Below are positions 1-11,473 of a DNA stretch of 64,000 bases, one piece after another. The DNA is from Bolinopsis microptera (lineage: Eukaryota; Ctenophora; Tentaculata; Lobata; Bolinopsidae). Below the pieces are notes generated by a model that did no database searches, was not told the origin of the DNA, and saw only the letters and a program-made list of their open reading frames with translations. The number at the start of each line of letters is the position of its first letter. Positions within the stretch are counted from its first letter, which is position 1. The stretch is taken from positions 14,335,628-14,399,627 of the forward strand of contig NC_087075.1 of the NCBI RefSeq assembly GCF_026151205.1, in the 5' to 3' direction. A program made the position numbers and the translations under genes.

Positions 1-2
1 GA

Positions 3-558
3 AATAGCTTCTTTTATAGATCTATGCTGAAATGGAATAGTCTACCAGTATGTATCCGGCAGTCAGAGCGGATTTCTACTTTTAAGGCCAATCTGATCAA
101 GTACCTCTGGGCTGCCGATACAGTCTGGCCAGACTAGTCTCAGAAATGTGTTTTTGTTGGTTACAATTCTGTCCGTCCAATTTCCTATCTGCTTGTCCTT
201 CTTTTTCTTCTATCAGTTGTGACGGAATTGTAATGAACAAAATCCATATTATATAATTATTTATGATATGTTTGATTTCTTGTTATTGTATGTCATTCAA
301 ATTTGGTAGACGGCCCCAACGTTAATGTGGCTTTTGCTATGTGTTGGTTCAGCCGAATTAATTATTATGTAATCAAGTTTATTTTTCTCTTTTAGTTAGT
401 TGTCATCCGGCCAAACATTAAGCAACTTATATTGCAGCACCATTTTTCAATTAGAATATTAAAATATGTCATTGTAATTTTGCATGGCTGAAATGTAACG
501 CTTGATTTGTATATATAATAATTAATTGAATTTTCAAATTAAAAAAAAAAAAAAAAAA
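3..558 (+). mobile_element. 3' end of a non-LTR retrotransposon (LINE) with poly-A tail
   Basis: The reading frame from base 3 to a stop at 135-137 encodes 44 residues, including FYRSMLKWNSLP and a short basic tail. This is the usual C-terminus of a Jockey/CR1-superfamily ORF2 polyprotein. About 400 bp of AT-rich 3' UTR follows, then 18 consecutive A at 541-558. The element continues beyond the left edge of the window. The poly-A abuts the last 13 bp of a Copia LTR, so this LINE probably inserted into that LTR. Confidence 0.75.
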
Positions 559-573
559 TTTAAAGTTAACAAG

Positions 574-584
574 TGGTAGCAGAG
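574..584 (+). other. Copia primer-binding site for initiator tRNA-Met
   Basis: TGGTAGCAGAG is complementary over 11 bases to the 3' end of animal initiator methionine tRNA, including CCA. It lies two bases after the LTR end, where minus-strand DNA synthesis is primed in LTR elements. It also overlaps the GTG that begins the longest open frame, so the more likely protein start is the ATG at 594. Confidence 0.8.
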
Positions 585-593
585 AAGGACGCA

Positions 594-3500
594 ATGGCAC
601 CCCCAGAGACAGTTAGAGTAACTAGTAATTACAAAGCCCCACCGGCATACAGTGAGGATCAGGACTACTGCAATTGGAAGTTAGACCTGCAGCTGTGGCA
701 AGAGTTCACGGGTTTAGAGAAAAAGAGACAAGGAACTGCGTTGCTCTTAGAATTGAAACAAGGGAAGATAAAGGATACAGTACGATCATTGGGGAAAGAT
801 GTCCTAATTGCAGAGGATGCAATAGCGAAGATTTTAAGTCATCTTGACAAAATCTATTTAGAGGACTCAGCTCAAACCTGCTACCGAGTTTACGGTAAGT
901 TTGAAAAATATGTGAGACCAGAAGGGTTGTCTCTACAGAGTTACATATCTGAGTTTGAGAAGTTGCTAACGGATCTCAGGAGACACAAAATCACTCTTCC
1001 TGAAGCAGTCCTGGCCTACAGATTCCTTAACAGCGCTAACCTTCCGTCAGAAAAATATGATCTCGCTTTGGCAACTGTAAAGGATCTTACTTATAAAGAT
1101 ATGTGTGAAACGATCGGGAAAATCTTCTCCGTCCAATCGAACCTTTCCACACCGCCTGCGTCAATATCAGTGAAGGTGGAACATGAGGAATGTAACTATA
1201 CATACAACTCAACCCCAAGAGGTGGACGAGGAAACTACAGAAGGATGTCAAGAGGACGTGGGAATCATCATCATCCGTATAATCGACAAAAGAGTGCGTA
1301 TACTGGATGCTATGCTTGTGGCGATAAAAACCATATTGCAAGATGGTGCACAAGCAAGAACAGAGCTTCTTCAAGTTCAACAGATAATGCACAGTATTTT
1401 GCACAAGATGGTGCTGAGAATGTTACGGCCATGGAAGCAGAGGGTGCATTCTTAACATTCATGGTGGTGTCTGAATCTGAAGATGTTGTTGAGATTCCTG
1501 AAGAGTGCCTGATGAGTGATACGAACCTTGGTTCTCTTGTATATGAGTCATTAGCATGTGCAGTTATTGATTCCGGATGTACAAAGACAGTTGTTGGTAG
1601 GAACTGGGTGAATCACTACAGAGAAACTCTGGAAGAAAAACAACTGAAAATGATGGTTAGTGAACCTTGCTCGACGCCTTTTAGATTTGGGGATGGACTC
1701 GAAGTCATTTCCACAGAAAAGACTATCATCCCTGGGCGAATAGGAAAGACAGATGTTCGGATAGAAGCAAACATTGTTGAGAAAGAACTGCCGTTGCTTC
1801 TCAGTAAAGCATCGTTAAAGAGAGCTGGTGCTGTGTTGGATTTCACAAATGATACAATGAGATTCAGTGGAGATTGTGTTGATTTGTTTGAAACTAAATC
1901 AAAGCACTATTGCGTTCCTCTTTGTAATAAAAGACGCATGACCATTGGGCCGCCAGATCGAAAGACCCCACATCTGGTGATGACAATCAGCGAAGAAGGT
2001 TTGTTTGGTACTGACGAAAAGGAGATTAGGAGGAAAGTGGAAAAAATCCACAAACAATTCTCACACCCTCCTAGTGATAAACTGAAAACATTGCTGAAAA
2101 CTGCAGGATTTAGGAGACCAGAATACATGAAAGCAATTGATGAGGTATCCAGCAGTTGTAAAATATGTCTGATGTACAAGAAGCCCAAGTCAAGACCAGT
2201 GGTGGGTCTCCCAAGAGGAAAGGTGTTCAACGAATGTGTTGCAATGGACCTTAAGAATGTTCCTGGCACTCCTAATGTGTATATCTTGCATATGATTGAT
2301 TCGGTGACAAGATATTCAGCAGCTAGAATAATCTACAATAAGAAGAAAGAGACAATCATCCAAGGAATTTGCTCTGGATGGATATCCATCTTTGGAAATC
2401 CAAAGAAATTCATGGCTGATAATGGTGGAGAGTTCGCCAATGAGGAGTTTACTGAGATGTGTCAAAGATTCAATGTGGATGTGCAAAATTCAGCTGCCGA
2501 GAGCCCTTGGAGCAATGGGATTGTAGAACGTCATCATAAGATGCTGACAGAGATGATGGTTAAAACGAAGGAAGATTCAAAATGCAACTGGGAAGTTGCA
2601 TTGTGTTGGGCACTAAGTGCGAAAAACTCCATGCAGATGTTTGGTGGGTTTTCTGCAAATCAGTTGACAATGGGCCGTAACCCTTCACTTCCGAATGTCA
2701 TCGATGATAGACTGCCAGCTTTAGAAGAAACAACGGTGAGTAAAACCGTGGCTGATAATGTTAATGCAATGCACAGTGCAAGGCAAGCATTTGCAAAGTG
2801 TGAAAGTAGCAACAAGATACGTAGAGCTCTGCAAAGCCAAGTTCGGACAAGCAATGATGAGTATTATAGCAACGGTGAAAAGGTGATGTACAAGAGAAAA
2901 GGATCTGCAAAATGGAGTGGGCCAGGTGTTATACTGGGGAGAGACATTACTCATTTATATATTTTAAAGCATGGAAATCAGTATTATAAGTGCAGTGCAT
3001 GTCATCTAACCAGGGATACAACAACAGGATATCCCATTACCTCAGAGTCAGTTGTTGGGCAACCTAACCCGAGTATTGTATCAAGTTCACCGAAACCCCC
3101 ATGAGAGACGCAGAGAAATTTCCTAGAGGATCAACCATCTTGCTCTATGGAAACAGCAGTTTCTGTACCGGAAACAGAAACACTGCCTCAAAGTGAGACA
3201 ACAGCAACAATCAGACCTCAGCACAAATCAGGACTTCCTAAAGCAAGAAGTCACGTGGAGTTTCTTCCAAAGTATCCAGAGGAGGATGGTGAGATCTGGC
3301 ATAAAGCTTATATCCATAGCCGTGCGGGAAAATCAACTGGCAGTTACAAAAACTGTGTAAATATTCAACTTGATGGTGAGGAGAGCATCCAATGTGTGGA
3401 TTGGTATGAGCTTGCTGTGAATTGGAGAGATGACCTGTCACCAGAAACAGAAGAAGAGGTGTTGCTGTCCAGTGTGAGTATGTATGACCAAGCAGTTGTA

Positions 3501-4963
3501 GATGCCAAGCTAGCAGAGCTTGAGAAGTTCAAAGTAAACAAGGTTTACGTGGAAGTTGATGCAAACGAACAGTCCAATGTTGGTGTTCGTTGGGTAATTA
3601 CAAAGAAAGCAGAAGGTTCTGTTAAAGCTCGTTTAGTGGCACTTGGTTATCAAGAAAATAGTAGCAACATACGAAAGGACTCCCCAACATGTAACAGGGA
3701 CTCTATAAGACTGCTCCTTACAATAGTTGCAACAGAAAGTTGGAAGTTACAACACATCGATGTTCAGGCTGCCTTCTTGCAAGGCAAGAAGATTTCAAGA
3801 GATGTCTTCATTATTCCTCCGAAGGAAGCTGAAACGAGGAAAATCTGGAAACTGAACAAATGTATTTACGGCCCGGGTTAGTAGACGGACCTAGAATGTG
3901 GTATGTTGAGCTTCGTGATACTCTAGTGAAGTTAAATGTTGTGGTATCGTCATATGATGAGTCATTCATGTTCTGGTATGATGAAGGAAAACTCGAGGGT
4001 ATCATTGCTGTGCATGTTGACGATCTGATGTTCAGTGGAAGCAAGAAGTTTGAAAGGGAAGTTATTGGGGAACTGAAGAAGAAGTTTCGTCTAAGTACGG
4101 AGGTCGAAGTTGAATTTGCTTATACTGGTCTTGATGTAAAGCAAACACAATCTGGAATTCTGGTATCACAACTGGGGTATGCAGACCAGATTTCAAGAAT
4201 AGAGATCGACCCCACCCGAGTGAATCGAAATACGCTCCCAATCAACGAGAAAGAAAAGCAACAACTGAGAACTGTGTGCGGACAGTTGTTGTGGGTATCA
4301 ACACAGACACGGCCAGATGTAGCTTATGCTACATGTTTTGCTAGTAATTCTGTGACTGAAGGGACCATCGCAGATTTGAAAATGGTAAACAAAACAGTAA
4401 AGTTCTTAGAAAAGAATCCTCTAACACTCAGGTTTAAGAAACTACTGTTGCCTGAGTCAGTCTTAGTGGTTTTCTGTGATGCATCGTATGGAAACTTGAA
4501 GGATGGTAGCTCTCAGGGAGGCTTCATAATTTTCCTTGTTTCGCTTACAGGAAAATCTTGCCCCATAACATGGCAGAGTAGAAAAATCCGGAGAGTATGT
4601 AAAAGTACTTTAGCAGCGGAGAGTTGGGCAATGATCGAAGCAGTGGAAACATGTGAGTTGATCCAAGCTCAGCTGAGTGAGATCATGTTATCTGGAAAAC
4701 TTGATGTCATTGTAATGACTGATTGCAAGTCTCTACATGATGCTATCCAAACCTCGAAAAATGTTGATGACAAGGGATTGAGGATACCAATAGCTTGCCT
4801 GAGACAGCGAGTGAACAATAGTGAAATGACAGTTCGTTGGATTTCAACAAAGAAACAGCTTGCAGATTGTTTGACTAAAGCTGGAGCTCCAACTTCACTG
4901 CTACGGGAGGTATTGTCGTCAGGAGAATTTGACAATGAACTGTTTAGAATTGTATTCCAATAA
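594..4963 (+). pseudogene. Copia Gag-Pol polyprotein, broken by a stop and a frameshift
   Basis: Domains in order: Gag with a CCHC knuckle (CYACGDKNHIARWC, about residue 239); aspartic protease motif DSG (about 326); integrase with an HHCC zinc region and D, D, E residues in MDLK, ADNGGEF and VERHH (about 553, 608, 645); RT with the box HVDD in place of the commoner YVDD; and Copia-type RNase H with FCDASYG, LAAESWA and MTDCKSL. Two breaks are visible. An in-frame TGA at 3102-3104 separates integrase from RT. In the RT, five extra bases (CCGGG at about 3873-3877) shift the frame and create the TAG at 3879. The RT-RNase H part then reads on to 4963. The rest of the frame is well preserved, which suggests fairly recent inactivation. 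Confidence 0.92.
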
Positions 4964-5233
4964 TAAACATTGTATTCAAAGTTTTTAATATTGTGTGTGA
5001 AGGATTTTAATAATCTTAATAATTTGAAACTTAAAGAAGTTAAAAGAGTGAATATATTGGTATTTGTGATTTATATAATGTGCTCGTTTAAAACGATTTT
5101 CTATTACATGTTGTGCATGTATCCACAAAGAGGGAAGTTATATTTAGAAAGATTATAGTCTTTCTTGTGACACCTTTATTTTATATTTAATATTTTAAAT
5201 CTTTCAAAGCCTTTTTAAGAAAGAACGGGAGAT

Positions 5234-5410
5234 TGTGAATTGCTATATATTTGGTTTATATATTTATGATAGTCGATATAATATATACTAATTGTGTTCT
5301 ATTTCAGAATGTACCACAAACATTCTAATTCTAATGTTGTCTGTGGGGTTTGATAATTACTTGTAACAACTGGTGTGTTTCATTGCATAGTGATCCATTT
5401 AAAGTTAACA
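5234..5410 (+). repeat. Copia 3' LTR
   Basis: This 177-bp segment begins TGTG directly after the purine tract AAAGAACGGGAGA and ends TTAACA, giving the standard TG...CA termini. Its last 13 bases are identical to 559-571, immediately upstream of the primer site, which fixes the right boundary. The host flank starts at GGGCAGACC. Confidence 0.8.
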
Positions 5411-6100
5411 GGGCAGACCTCATTCAAATTTATTTGATTTATTATTAAAAGACATTATGACAAAGAAAATTATTGTGATTGTAAATAAAAGATTTAGTTT
5501 AAGTAATTTCAACGATTTAGTGTCCAAAGCTCATGATAGACGTTTATGGAGAAGCTATGGGTGAGTCGAGACTACTCGGCCACTCGATTTTATGATTTAT
5601 TTTCTATTATCTTGTGTTTGCTGAATATAGTTGATTAATAATAGACTCATCGATGAGTATATAGTACAATACAAAGAAAGAAAAAATTTTTAAGAAAGAA
5701 AAAAGTTTTATTTACCACAAAACAATCAATACATAATGTTATATTCACAAATAAATTCAAATTTCAATTTCAACCACATATACAGTACGCCGCGCACACA
5801 GCCACAATTGTTGAGCAATTCTTAGGTGCAGCCGTAAGCGCAGCGCACAGGATCTATTTAATTGTTATTTTACAGTTACATGTCACATTTATTAATTACT
5901 AGAGACAAAATTTCAGAAGCACTCCATACAACGAGTATGAAGTGCGAAATTTCATAATTCAATATATCTTAGATATAATACAGCAGTATTTGTACAAGTT
6001 TTGAACAGTAAGCAATTTTAGTCGATTAAAAATGGGCTTGGTGTGCTCTTTTTCGAAAAAAGAATGTCATTAGCAGTGAAAAAGGTATAAAGCCGTTTGT
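5411..6100. other. AT-rich stretch, no gene seen
   Basis: Flank of the Copia element. I see no coding frame, RNA gene or tandem array here. Confidence 0.5.
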
Positions 6101-6111
6101 ATATTATTTTT

Positions 6112-6312
6112 TCAAATATTGGCAATATATCCACAAAAATCATCTTTTTTATGGATAGGAGTTACTTTGCCTATTTTGAATATGGATGGGAACGTGCCTT
6201 TTTGAATACATGTATTATACAAATTTGCTAATATGTTGGATAAGAGATGAGCCGGTTTCTTAATAACTGCTATTGGTATGTCACTAGCTTTTCCGTTAAC
6301 GAATTGGCATTA
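6112..6312 (-). pseudogene. LINE reverse-transcriptase fragment
   Basis: The minus-strand reading includes GKASDIPIAVIKKPAHLL, GTFPSIFKIGKV and TPIHKKDD. These match the N-terminal RT blocks of non-LTR elements, where a small hydrophobic and proline-rich segment precedes the PI.KK motif. It runs into stops on both sides. It differs clearly from the RTs of the other LINEs in this window, so it is an older, separate family. Confidence 0.75.
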
Positions 6313-6435
6313 AATCAACTTTTTTTGCTGGACCAGACTTTCTAAACAGTTTACCAGTTACCACCTAGCTCCTTGAAAACTTTTATGCTTTTATTCTCAT
6401 TCCACCTATTGTTGATCGATTTTTATAATTAATTA

Positions 6436-6550
6436 AAAAATTGTAGCGCGATGCGTTGCTGTGCCGCGCCGCGTACTCAATTATGCTTCTCGCTAGATTG
6501 GCGAGATGCGCTACTGTGCCTCGCCGAGCTGCGATGAATTGACATCGTCA
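6436..6550 (+). repeat. Dispersed repeat, copy 1 (GCGCGATGC ... TTGACATCGTCAAT)
   Basis: A GC-richer block with GTAGCGCGATGC near its start and ATTGACATCGTCAAT at its end. Related blocks occur at about 11474-11725 and 11849-11946. The truncated plus-strand LINE begins directly after it. No coding capacity is seen. Confidence 0.6.
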
Positions 6551-6697
6551 ATGGTTTGACCGAGTACGGCTCAGATTTGTTCAAAGTGAGCGGATCTGGT
6601 CTTAATCTTGTATCATCCAACAGATGTTGTAAGAGTATGGCAAAGATTAGGAATCTCCAAAGTTCATTTCTTCCAGTACAGAGCGAGTTATTCCTTA
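6551..6697 (+). mobile_element. 5'-truncated LINE, left part (host of a nested insertion)
   Basis: The plus-strand translation contains SGLNLV and KIRNLQSSFLPVQSE, matching the C-terminal region of the minus-strand LINE next to it. It stops abruptly at CCTTA, and the continuation of the same sequence (CTTACTGGAACAAACTCCCT) is found 4.2 kb away at 10953. The two parts are one older copy split by the intervening element. Confidence 0.85.
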
Positions 6698-6876
6698 AGT
6701 AAGTAAGTAAGTAAGTAAAGATTATGACATAACATCATCACAAGTGATCTACAAAATATCATTGCACTAAATAAAAAAATAATTTAAATAAATATATTTT
6801 TCCATCAACATTAATAATTTATCAAATTCAATTTTATTAATTAATAAAATCTAATACATTATCTATAAATAATTCA

Positions 6877-9800
6877 TTAATACTTCCCAGTGGAATAAAG
6901 ATTTATAAAACGCTTCTTTGCCACAAAAGGATGAAACCAAAGATATTCATTATGTGTCTCCTTATTGCTTAAATAACTGGGTCCTTCAATTTTCCCTAAA
7001 ACTTCACTCGAAATATTCCAAAAATAAAAATCATTTACACTGTTTTTAGAAATCATTTCTTTCTTAAATCCTTCCAATCTAACTTTAAAGCTTAAAACTG
7101 TCGAGCAGTTCTTGACATCCGAAGGGAGTTTGTTCCAGTAAGGAATGACTCGCTCCGGAAGAAAAGAAGACTGGAGATTCTTAACTTTAGTTACACTCTT
7201 ATTACACCTATTAGTTTTAGATTAAGACCAGATCTGCTCATTCTGAACAAACCCGATCCATATTCAGTCAAACCACTAGTTACTTTAAAAGCTTCGATAA
7301 GGTCCCCACGTATTCGCCGCTCTGCCAGCGTTGTCAAATTGAGGATATCCAGTCTGCGGCTGTATGGAAGAGTACCCACCTCATCAATAAGACGGGTAAA
7401 CCGCCTCTGGACGCTCTCCAGCTCCAAAACAGTCCCCCAACTTCCATGAGCCGCAACTGGATTCCACAATTGGACACAATACTCAAGATGAGGTCTTATC
7501 AAAGCTTTATAAATAGCTATCATTACAACCTTTTCTCTAATAACTAAATTTCTTACAATCCAGCAGATCATACGATTTGCTTTAGAAATACATGCTTTTA
7601 TCTGTTCATTCCAAAGCAAGGAGCTATGGGTAATAACCCCCAAATCTTTTTCCTGTGCAGATACTTCTAGTTCTACTCCATTTACAATATAATTCGAGTT
7701 AGGATTATTATTCAGATTAATATGGACTACTTTACACTTGGCAGGATTGAAGTTTAAGTGCCAAATACTCTCCCAAATTTCGAGTTCTAAAATATCATCA
7801 GATACACTTCTATGGTTAGCTGCATTACAAACTAGCTTGAGATCATCTGCAAATAATTTAATCTTATTTTTAACATTGTCAGGTAAATCGTTTATATAAA
7901 GAATAAATAGCAAAGGACCCAATACTGACCCCTGGGGAACACCAGATAACACGTGTTTCACCTCAGACCATTGTCCTTCTACACAAACCCTCATGGTTCT
8001 GTCTGTCAGAAAGTCTTTTATAACATCTAAAACTTTTCCCTTGACCCCAAACCCCTCCAATTTAGATAGAAGTCTAAAGTGGGGGACTGTGTCAAAAGCT
8101 TTACTAAAATCAAAATACAAAAGATCGACAGGAGCACCTTCGTCTAAAATATCAAGAATATTATCAAATGTCTCTAAGAGATTAGAAAGACAAGATTTAC
8201 CCTTCACAAATCCATGCTGATGCTTTGAAATTCGTTCTTCTAAAAATGTTAATAAATGTGCCCTCACCAACTTTTCATACACTTTGCACAAAATACAAGT
8301 TAAAGAGACAGGTCTATAATTTAAGGGATCAGATTTAACACCCTTTTTGAACAATGCTACAACAGATGCTGTCTTCCAAATGTCAGGCAGGACTCCTGTT
8401 TCTGAACACTTAACAAATAATTCAGTTACAGCTTCAACAAACTTTTCATCGTATGCTAAGGATTTCAACAACTTTGGATGAACGCCATCCGGACCAGAAC
8501 TCTTAAAAACATTAAGCTTTAAAAGCTGCTTCTTGATATCAGAACTGCTAATTTCCATATCATCAATAACCTCTCTGTTATAACTCTCATTTTGGGGGAG
8601 AGGGCCAGGTGGTTCACGCACAAACACAGAACTAAAGGCACTAGCAAGTACCTCAGCAGACTCAGATGAACTATCTGTGCGTGTACCGTCTCCTCTATCT
8701 AAAGAAACAACACTTGATTTGACTTGACGTTTATTACGCAAATACGAGTAAAAAGATTTGCAATTCTGTTTTAAATTAGATGTACTCTTCTTTTCATAAT
8801 TTACTTTAGCTTTAATTTCTGCCACCTCAAAAATATGCTGCTTGCTATTTGCACAGCTAAAGTTAATATCCGAAGGATTAATATCAAATTCAGCCCATGC
8901 TTTATCTTTGTTCTTCCTCATTCTTTTAAGTGAAGTTGTACTCCATGGCAACTTGACAGGTCTGTTGTCGAGATAAACCGAAGCAGCTGGGACAGCTGCA
9001 GCAACAGACTCCAATTTACCATGTAATTCAACCCACATATCTTGAACATTATTTGTACAACTATAATCCCATTCAATATTATTCTTACTAAAGTTAAATA
9101 ACTCTTCTGAGGAAATCTTACCCCAAATAGGCTTTAAAATCTTTTGTTTGGGACTTTTGTTAGTATTGGGCGAAACAACCAGTTCAACAAGTATCCCAAC
9201 ATGATCACTTTTGCCAAGCGGAGAAACGATCTTACAACCGTTGACAAGAGCATCATTTGTATACAAAACCTGATCAAGAAGACTCTCCTGGAGAGTATCT
9301 TTCACAAGCCGTCTTCTGGTTGTTTCGTTAGTAAAGTACCACGTCAAACCACTGTCATTAAATAAATCAATATACTTTTGTTGAATCATTAAAACCTGAT
9401 TCTTACTAGAAATACCACTGTTTACACTACCAGTTTCCCAAGATACATTAGGTAGGTTAAAATCTCCTATGATAATGGTTTCAAAAACATTCTTTTCACT
9501 AGATATGTTCTTGATGCAAGATAATAACATATTATTCTGTTTTAAATTCAAAGAAGTAGACCTATAAATACAACAAATACTAATCAATCCACCAGAGGTA
9601 TTGACATTAATAGCTAAAGAGTCTGGTGCTTTTAAAAATGAGCTCACTAATGAAGCATTACAACTGTTTTTAATATAAATAATAGAACCTCCACCTCCAC
9701 TTATGTTGCTAGTGGAATTATCGATTTTAAAATCTCTGTCTTTTCTAAACATACTAAAACCTTCAATAAAAATTTCAGCATCTAAAATATCACTATTAAA

Positions 9801-9911
9801 ATGAGTTTCTGTAATGCAGATTACATGAATGGATTTATAAACTGATAGAATACATTTTAGTTCATCAATTTTATTAAATAGTCCATTAGCATTAGTATAA
9901 AATATATTCAT
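6877..9911 (-). pseudogene. LINE ORF2: endonuclease and reverse transcriptase, one frameshift near the 3' end
   Basis: The main frame gives 906 residues. The N-terminal apurinic endonuclease domain has YTNANGL, CITETH, GDFNLPNVSW and SDHVGI. The RT has PLNYRPVSLTCI, YFDFSKAFDTVPH, SGVPQGSVLGPLLF and the catalytic FADDLKL. A conserved C-terminal domain includes YCVQLWNP. The frame ends early at 7191. The missing C-terminus (KVKNLQSSFLPERVIPYWNK and onward to 6877) lies one phase over. Comparison with the plus-strand copies puts a single-base change at about 7205-7215. The protein would make the nick and prime reverse transcription at the insertion site. All catalytic residues I can check are present. 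Confidence 0.9.
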
Positions 9912-9940
9912 GGGCTGACTACATTCTTTGTTACTGCTAT

Positions 9941-10909
9941 TTACTTCTTCTCCACCTTCTTCTCTGTCTTTTCCTTCTCTGCTTCTTCCCGCCTCTTCTT
10001 CCTCTCTTCTCTGGCTAAAAAACGGATCTCTCGGTCTGCTCTGCAGAGATCCAGATTTATCCAGTATGATGACTCTTTCCAGCCCTTGCCATGGTTGGAA
10101 TAATAGTTAACTGACTCCTCGTCAGCTGTCTGGATGATCAATGGCCGACAGGAGTCTGGCTTACCTGGATCCACTTTACCTGCACGATGGCAACTGATAA
10201 AGTCACTTTTTTCAATCTTTAGTGTCTCCTTGCAGAACTTCGAGTCCTCTTCCTGGCGTAGCTTGGAGTTAGTTTTCTTGCTCTCTGGTACATTCAAAAC
10301 ACACAGATTGAGCTTTCTTAAATTTCGCTCATATGCATCAGTGTGCATCTTTGACTGAACTTTACTGACAACACTTTGAGAAGCTTGCTGTAGGCTCATT
10401 TCTTCAATAACTTTCTTCTGACTATTTGCAGTAACATCTGCCCAGGTTTGGAAAGCCTGGTTCACAATTTTTGTGATTTCTTTTGGTTTTTCAGATGAAT
10501 CATTAGAAGAACTGGTATGACTCACAGAATCTTCGACAATTCCTCTAATACACGGAGTAAGGGCACCAAGTTCTTCTCTAATAACATTCCGTAGGGTCTT
10601 GGTTTCTTCACTGTCTGGATTTGTGGACTGGCTTCTTGTGCCCTTGATGTGGGGAGAGATAAAGCAATTTTGGCAGCGCCAGTTAGTCAAGTGGTTACCT
10701 TCTTCCTGCGTTAATCCAGTAAGCCCAACACAGCAGTAGTGCCAGTACATGTCGCAAGTTGCACATGCCAAAGAAAACTCCTCCGCAATATATCTTCTAC
10801 ATTCACAGCTACGATCTTCTTCTTCAATTTCTCCATTATCCGCTGTCATATCGACCTTCACTGGACTTTTCTTGACATCTCTTGATCGTGTCATATCTCC
10901 GGGTGTCAT
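9941..10909 (-). CDS. LINE ORF1 with PHD-like finger
   Basis: 322 residues, open from ATG to stop, 29 bp before ORF2 in the same element. The N-terminal third has a Cys/His-rich PHD-type zinc finger (CECRRYI, CATCDMYWHYCC, WRCQNCF). The centre is polar with probable helices. The C-terminal third resembles the RNA-binding domain of LINE ORF1 proteins (LRKLNLCVLNVPE, FISCHRAGK, PLIIQTADEESVNYY). It ends in a lysine/glutamate-rich helix. By analogy it coats the element RNA as a chaperone. The alternative reading, a host PHD gene, is unlikely given ORF2 immediately downstream. Confidence 0.82.
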   Translation of the reverse strand: MTPGDMTRSRDVKKSPVKVDMTADNGEIEEEDRSCECRRYIAEEFSLACATCDMYWHYCCVGLTGLTQEEGNHLTNWRCQNCFISPHIKGTRSQSTNPDSEETKTLRNVIREELGALTPCIRGIVEDSVSHTSSSNDSSEKPKEITKIVNQAFQTWADVTANSQKKVIEEMSLQQASQSVVSKVQSKMHTDAYERNLRKLNLCVLNVPESKKTNSKLRQEEDSKFCKETLKIEKSDFISCHRAGKVDPGKPDSCRPLIIQTADEESVNYYSNHGKGWKESSYWINLDLCRADREIRFLAREERKKRREEAEKEKTEKKVEKK

Positions 10910-10952
10910 ACCTCAAATTATTTGTTATATAGTAGTGTTGAAAGTATTAAAA

Positions 10953-11396
10953 CTTACTGGAACAAACTCCCTCCAGATGTTAAGAACTCGGTGACTGTTT
11001 TAAGTTTTAAGTTTAAATTAGAAGGGTTTAAGAAAGATATGATTTTTAAGGATATTTCTAATGATTCACATTTTTGGAATGTTTCAAATGAAGTATTAGG
11101 GAGAATTGAAGGACCTAGCTATGAAAAGAGAAGCATAACGATTATCTTTATTTCCACCCTTTTGTGGCAAAAAAGCGATTTATAAATCTTTATTCCACTG
11201 GGAAGTATGAATAGGGTCATCTTTTGGGGATGCTTTTAGAATTTATTTGAGATTTTTAAATAAAGTTGTAGTTAATAATTCATTTATTTTTATTTGGTGG
11301 TAAGGTATTTGTATTTTTCCATATAGTGATTTGATACTTAGTGGACATGTCTGATGATGTTATGTCATAATTTTTACTTTACTTTACTTTAATTTT
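10953..11396 (+). mobile_element. 5'-truncated LINE, right part with 3' tail
   Basis: This continues the copy interrupted at 6697. The frame gives TYWNKLPPDVKNS, FKFKLEGFKKDMI and FWNVSNEVLGRIEGPSYE, closely matching the 3' end of the minus-strand element. Its 3' UTR ends GATGATGTTATGTCATAAT followed by (TTTAC)n. Divergence from the nested copy shows it is an older insertion of the same family. Confidence 0.85.
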
Positions 11397-11473
11397 AAAT
11401 TAAAAAATAGCTAATGATTAATATAACAAATTATCAATTGTCCCCTTCAAATAAAAAATAACTATCGGTATAA

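Larger units (their letters stand above)
559..5410 (+). mobile_element. Ty1/Copia LTR retrotransposon, 5' LTR interrupted
   Basis: Order of parts: LTR end (559-571), tRNA primer site (574-584), gag-protease-integrase-RT-RNase H coding region (594-4963), purine tract (about 5219-5232) and 3' LTR (5234-5410). The integrase-before-RT order is the Copia arrangement. Only the last 13 bp of the 5' LTR remain next to the internal region; they match the last 13 bp of the 3' LTR. A short LTR with a roughly 4.8 kb body would fit the GalEa type of marine-animal Copia elements, but that is inference. The coding region carries two lesions, so this copy is not autonomous. Confidence 0.9.
6698..10952 (-). 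mobile_element. CR1-type LINE, nearly full length, nested in a copy of its own family
   Basis: From right to left the element has a short 5' leader (about 43 bp), ORF1 (10909-9941), ORF2 (9911 to about 6877, one frameshift), a 3' UTR and a tail. The tail is GATGATGTTATGTCATAAT followed by a CTTA-type microsatellite. A microsatellite tail instead of poly-A fits CR1/L2-like elements. The insertion is flanked by CTTA on both sides and interrupts a plus-strand copy whose own tail shows the same 19-base end. Confidence 0.88.

Noticed and set aside
573-593. GTG start for the Copia polyprotein
   Set aside because: These bases are the tRNA primer site; the ATG at 594 in the same frame is the more plausible start.
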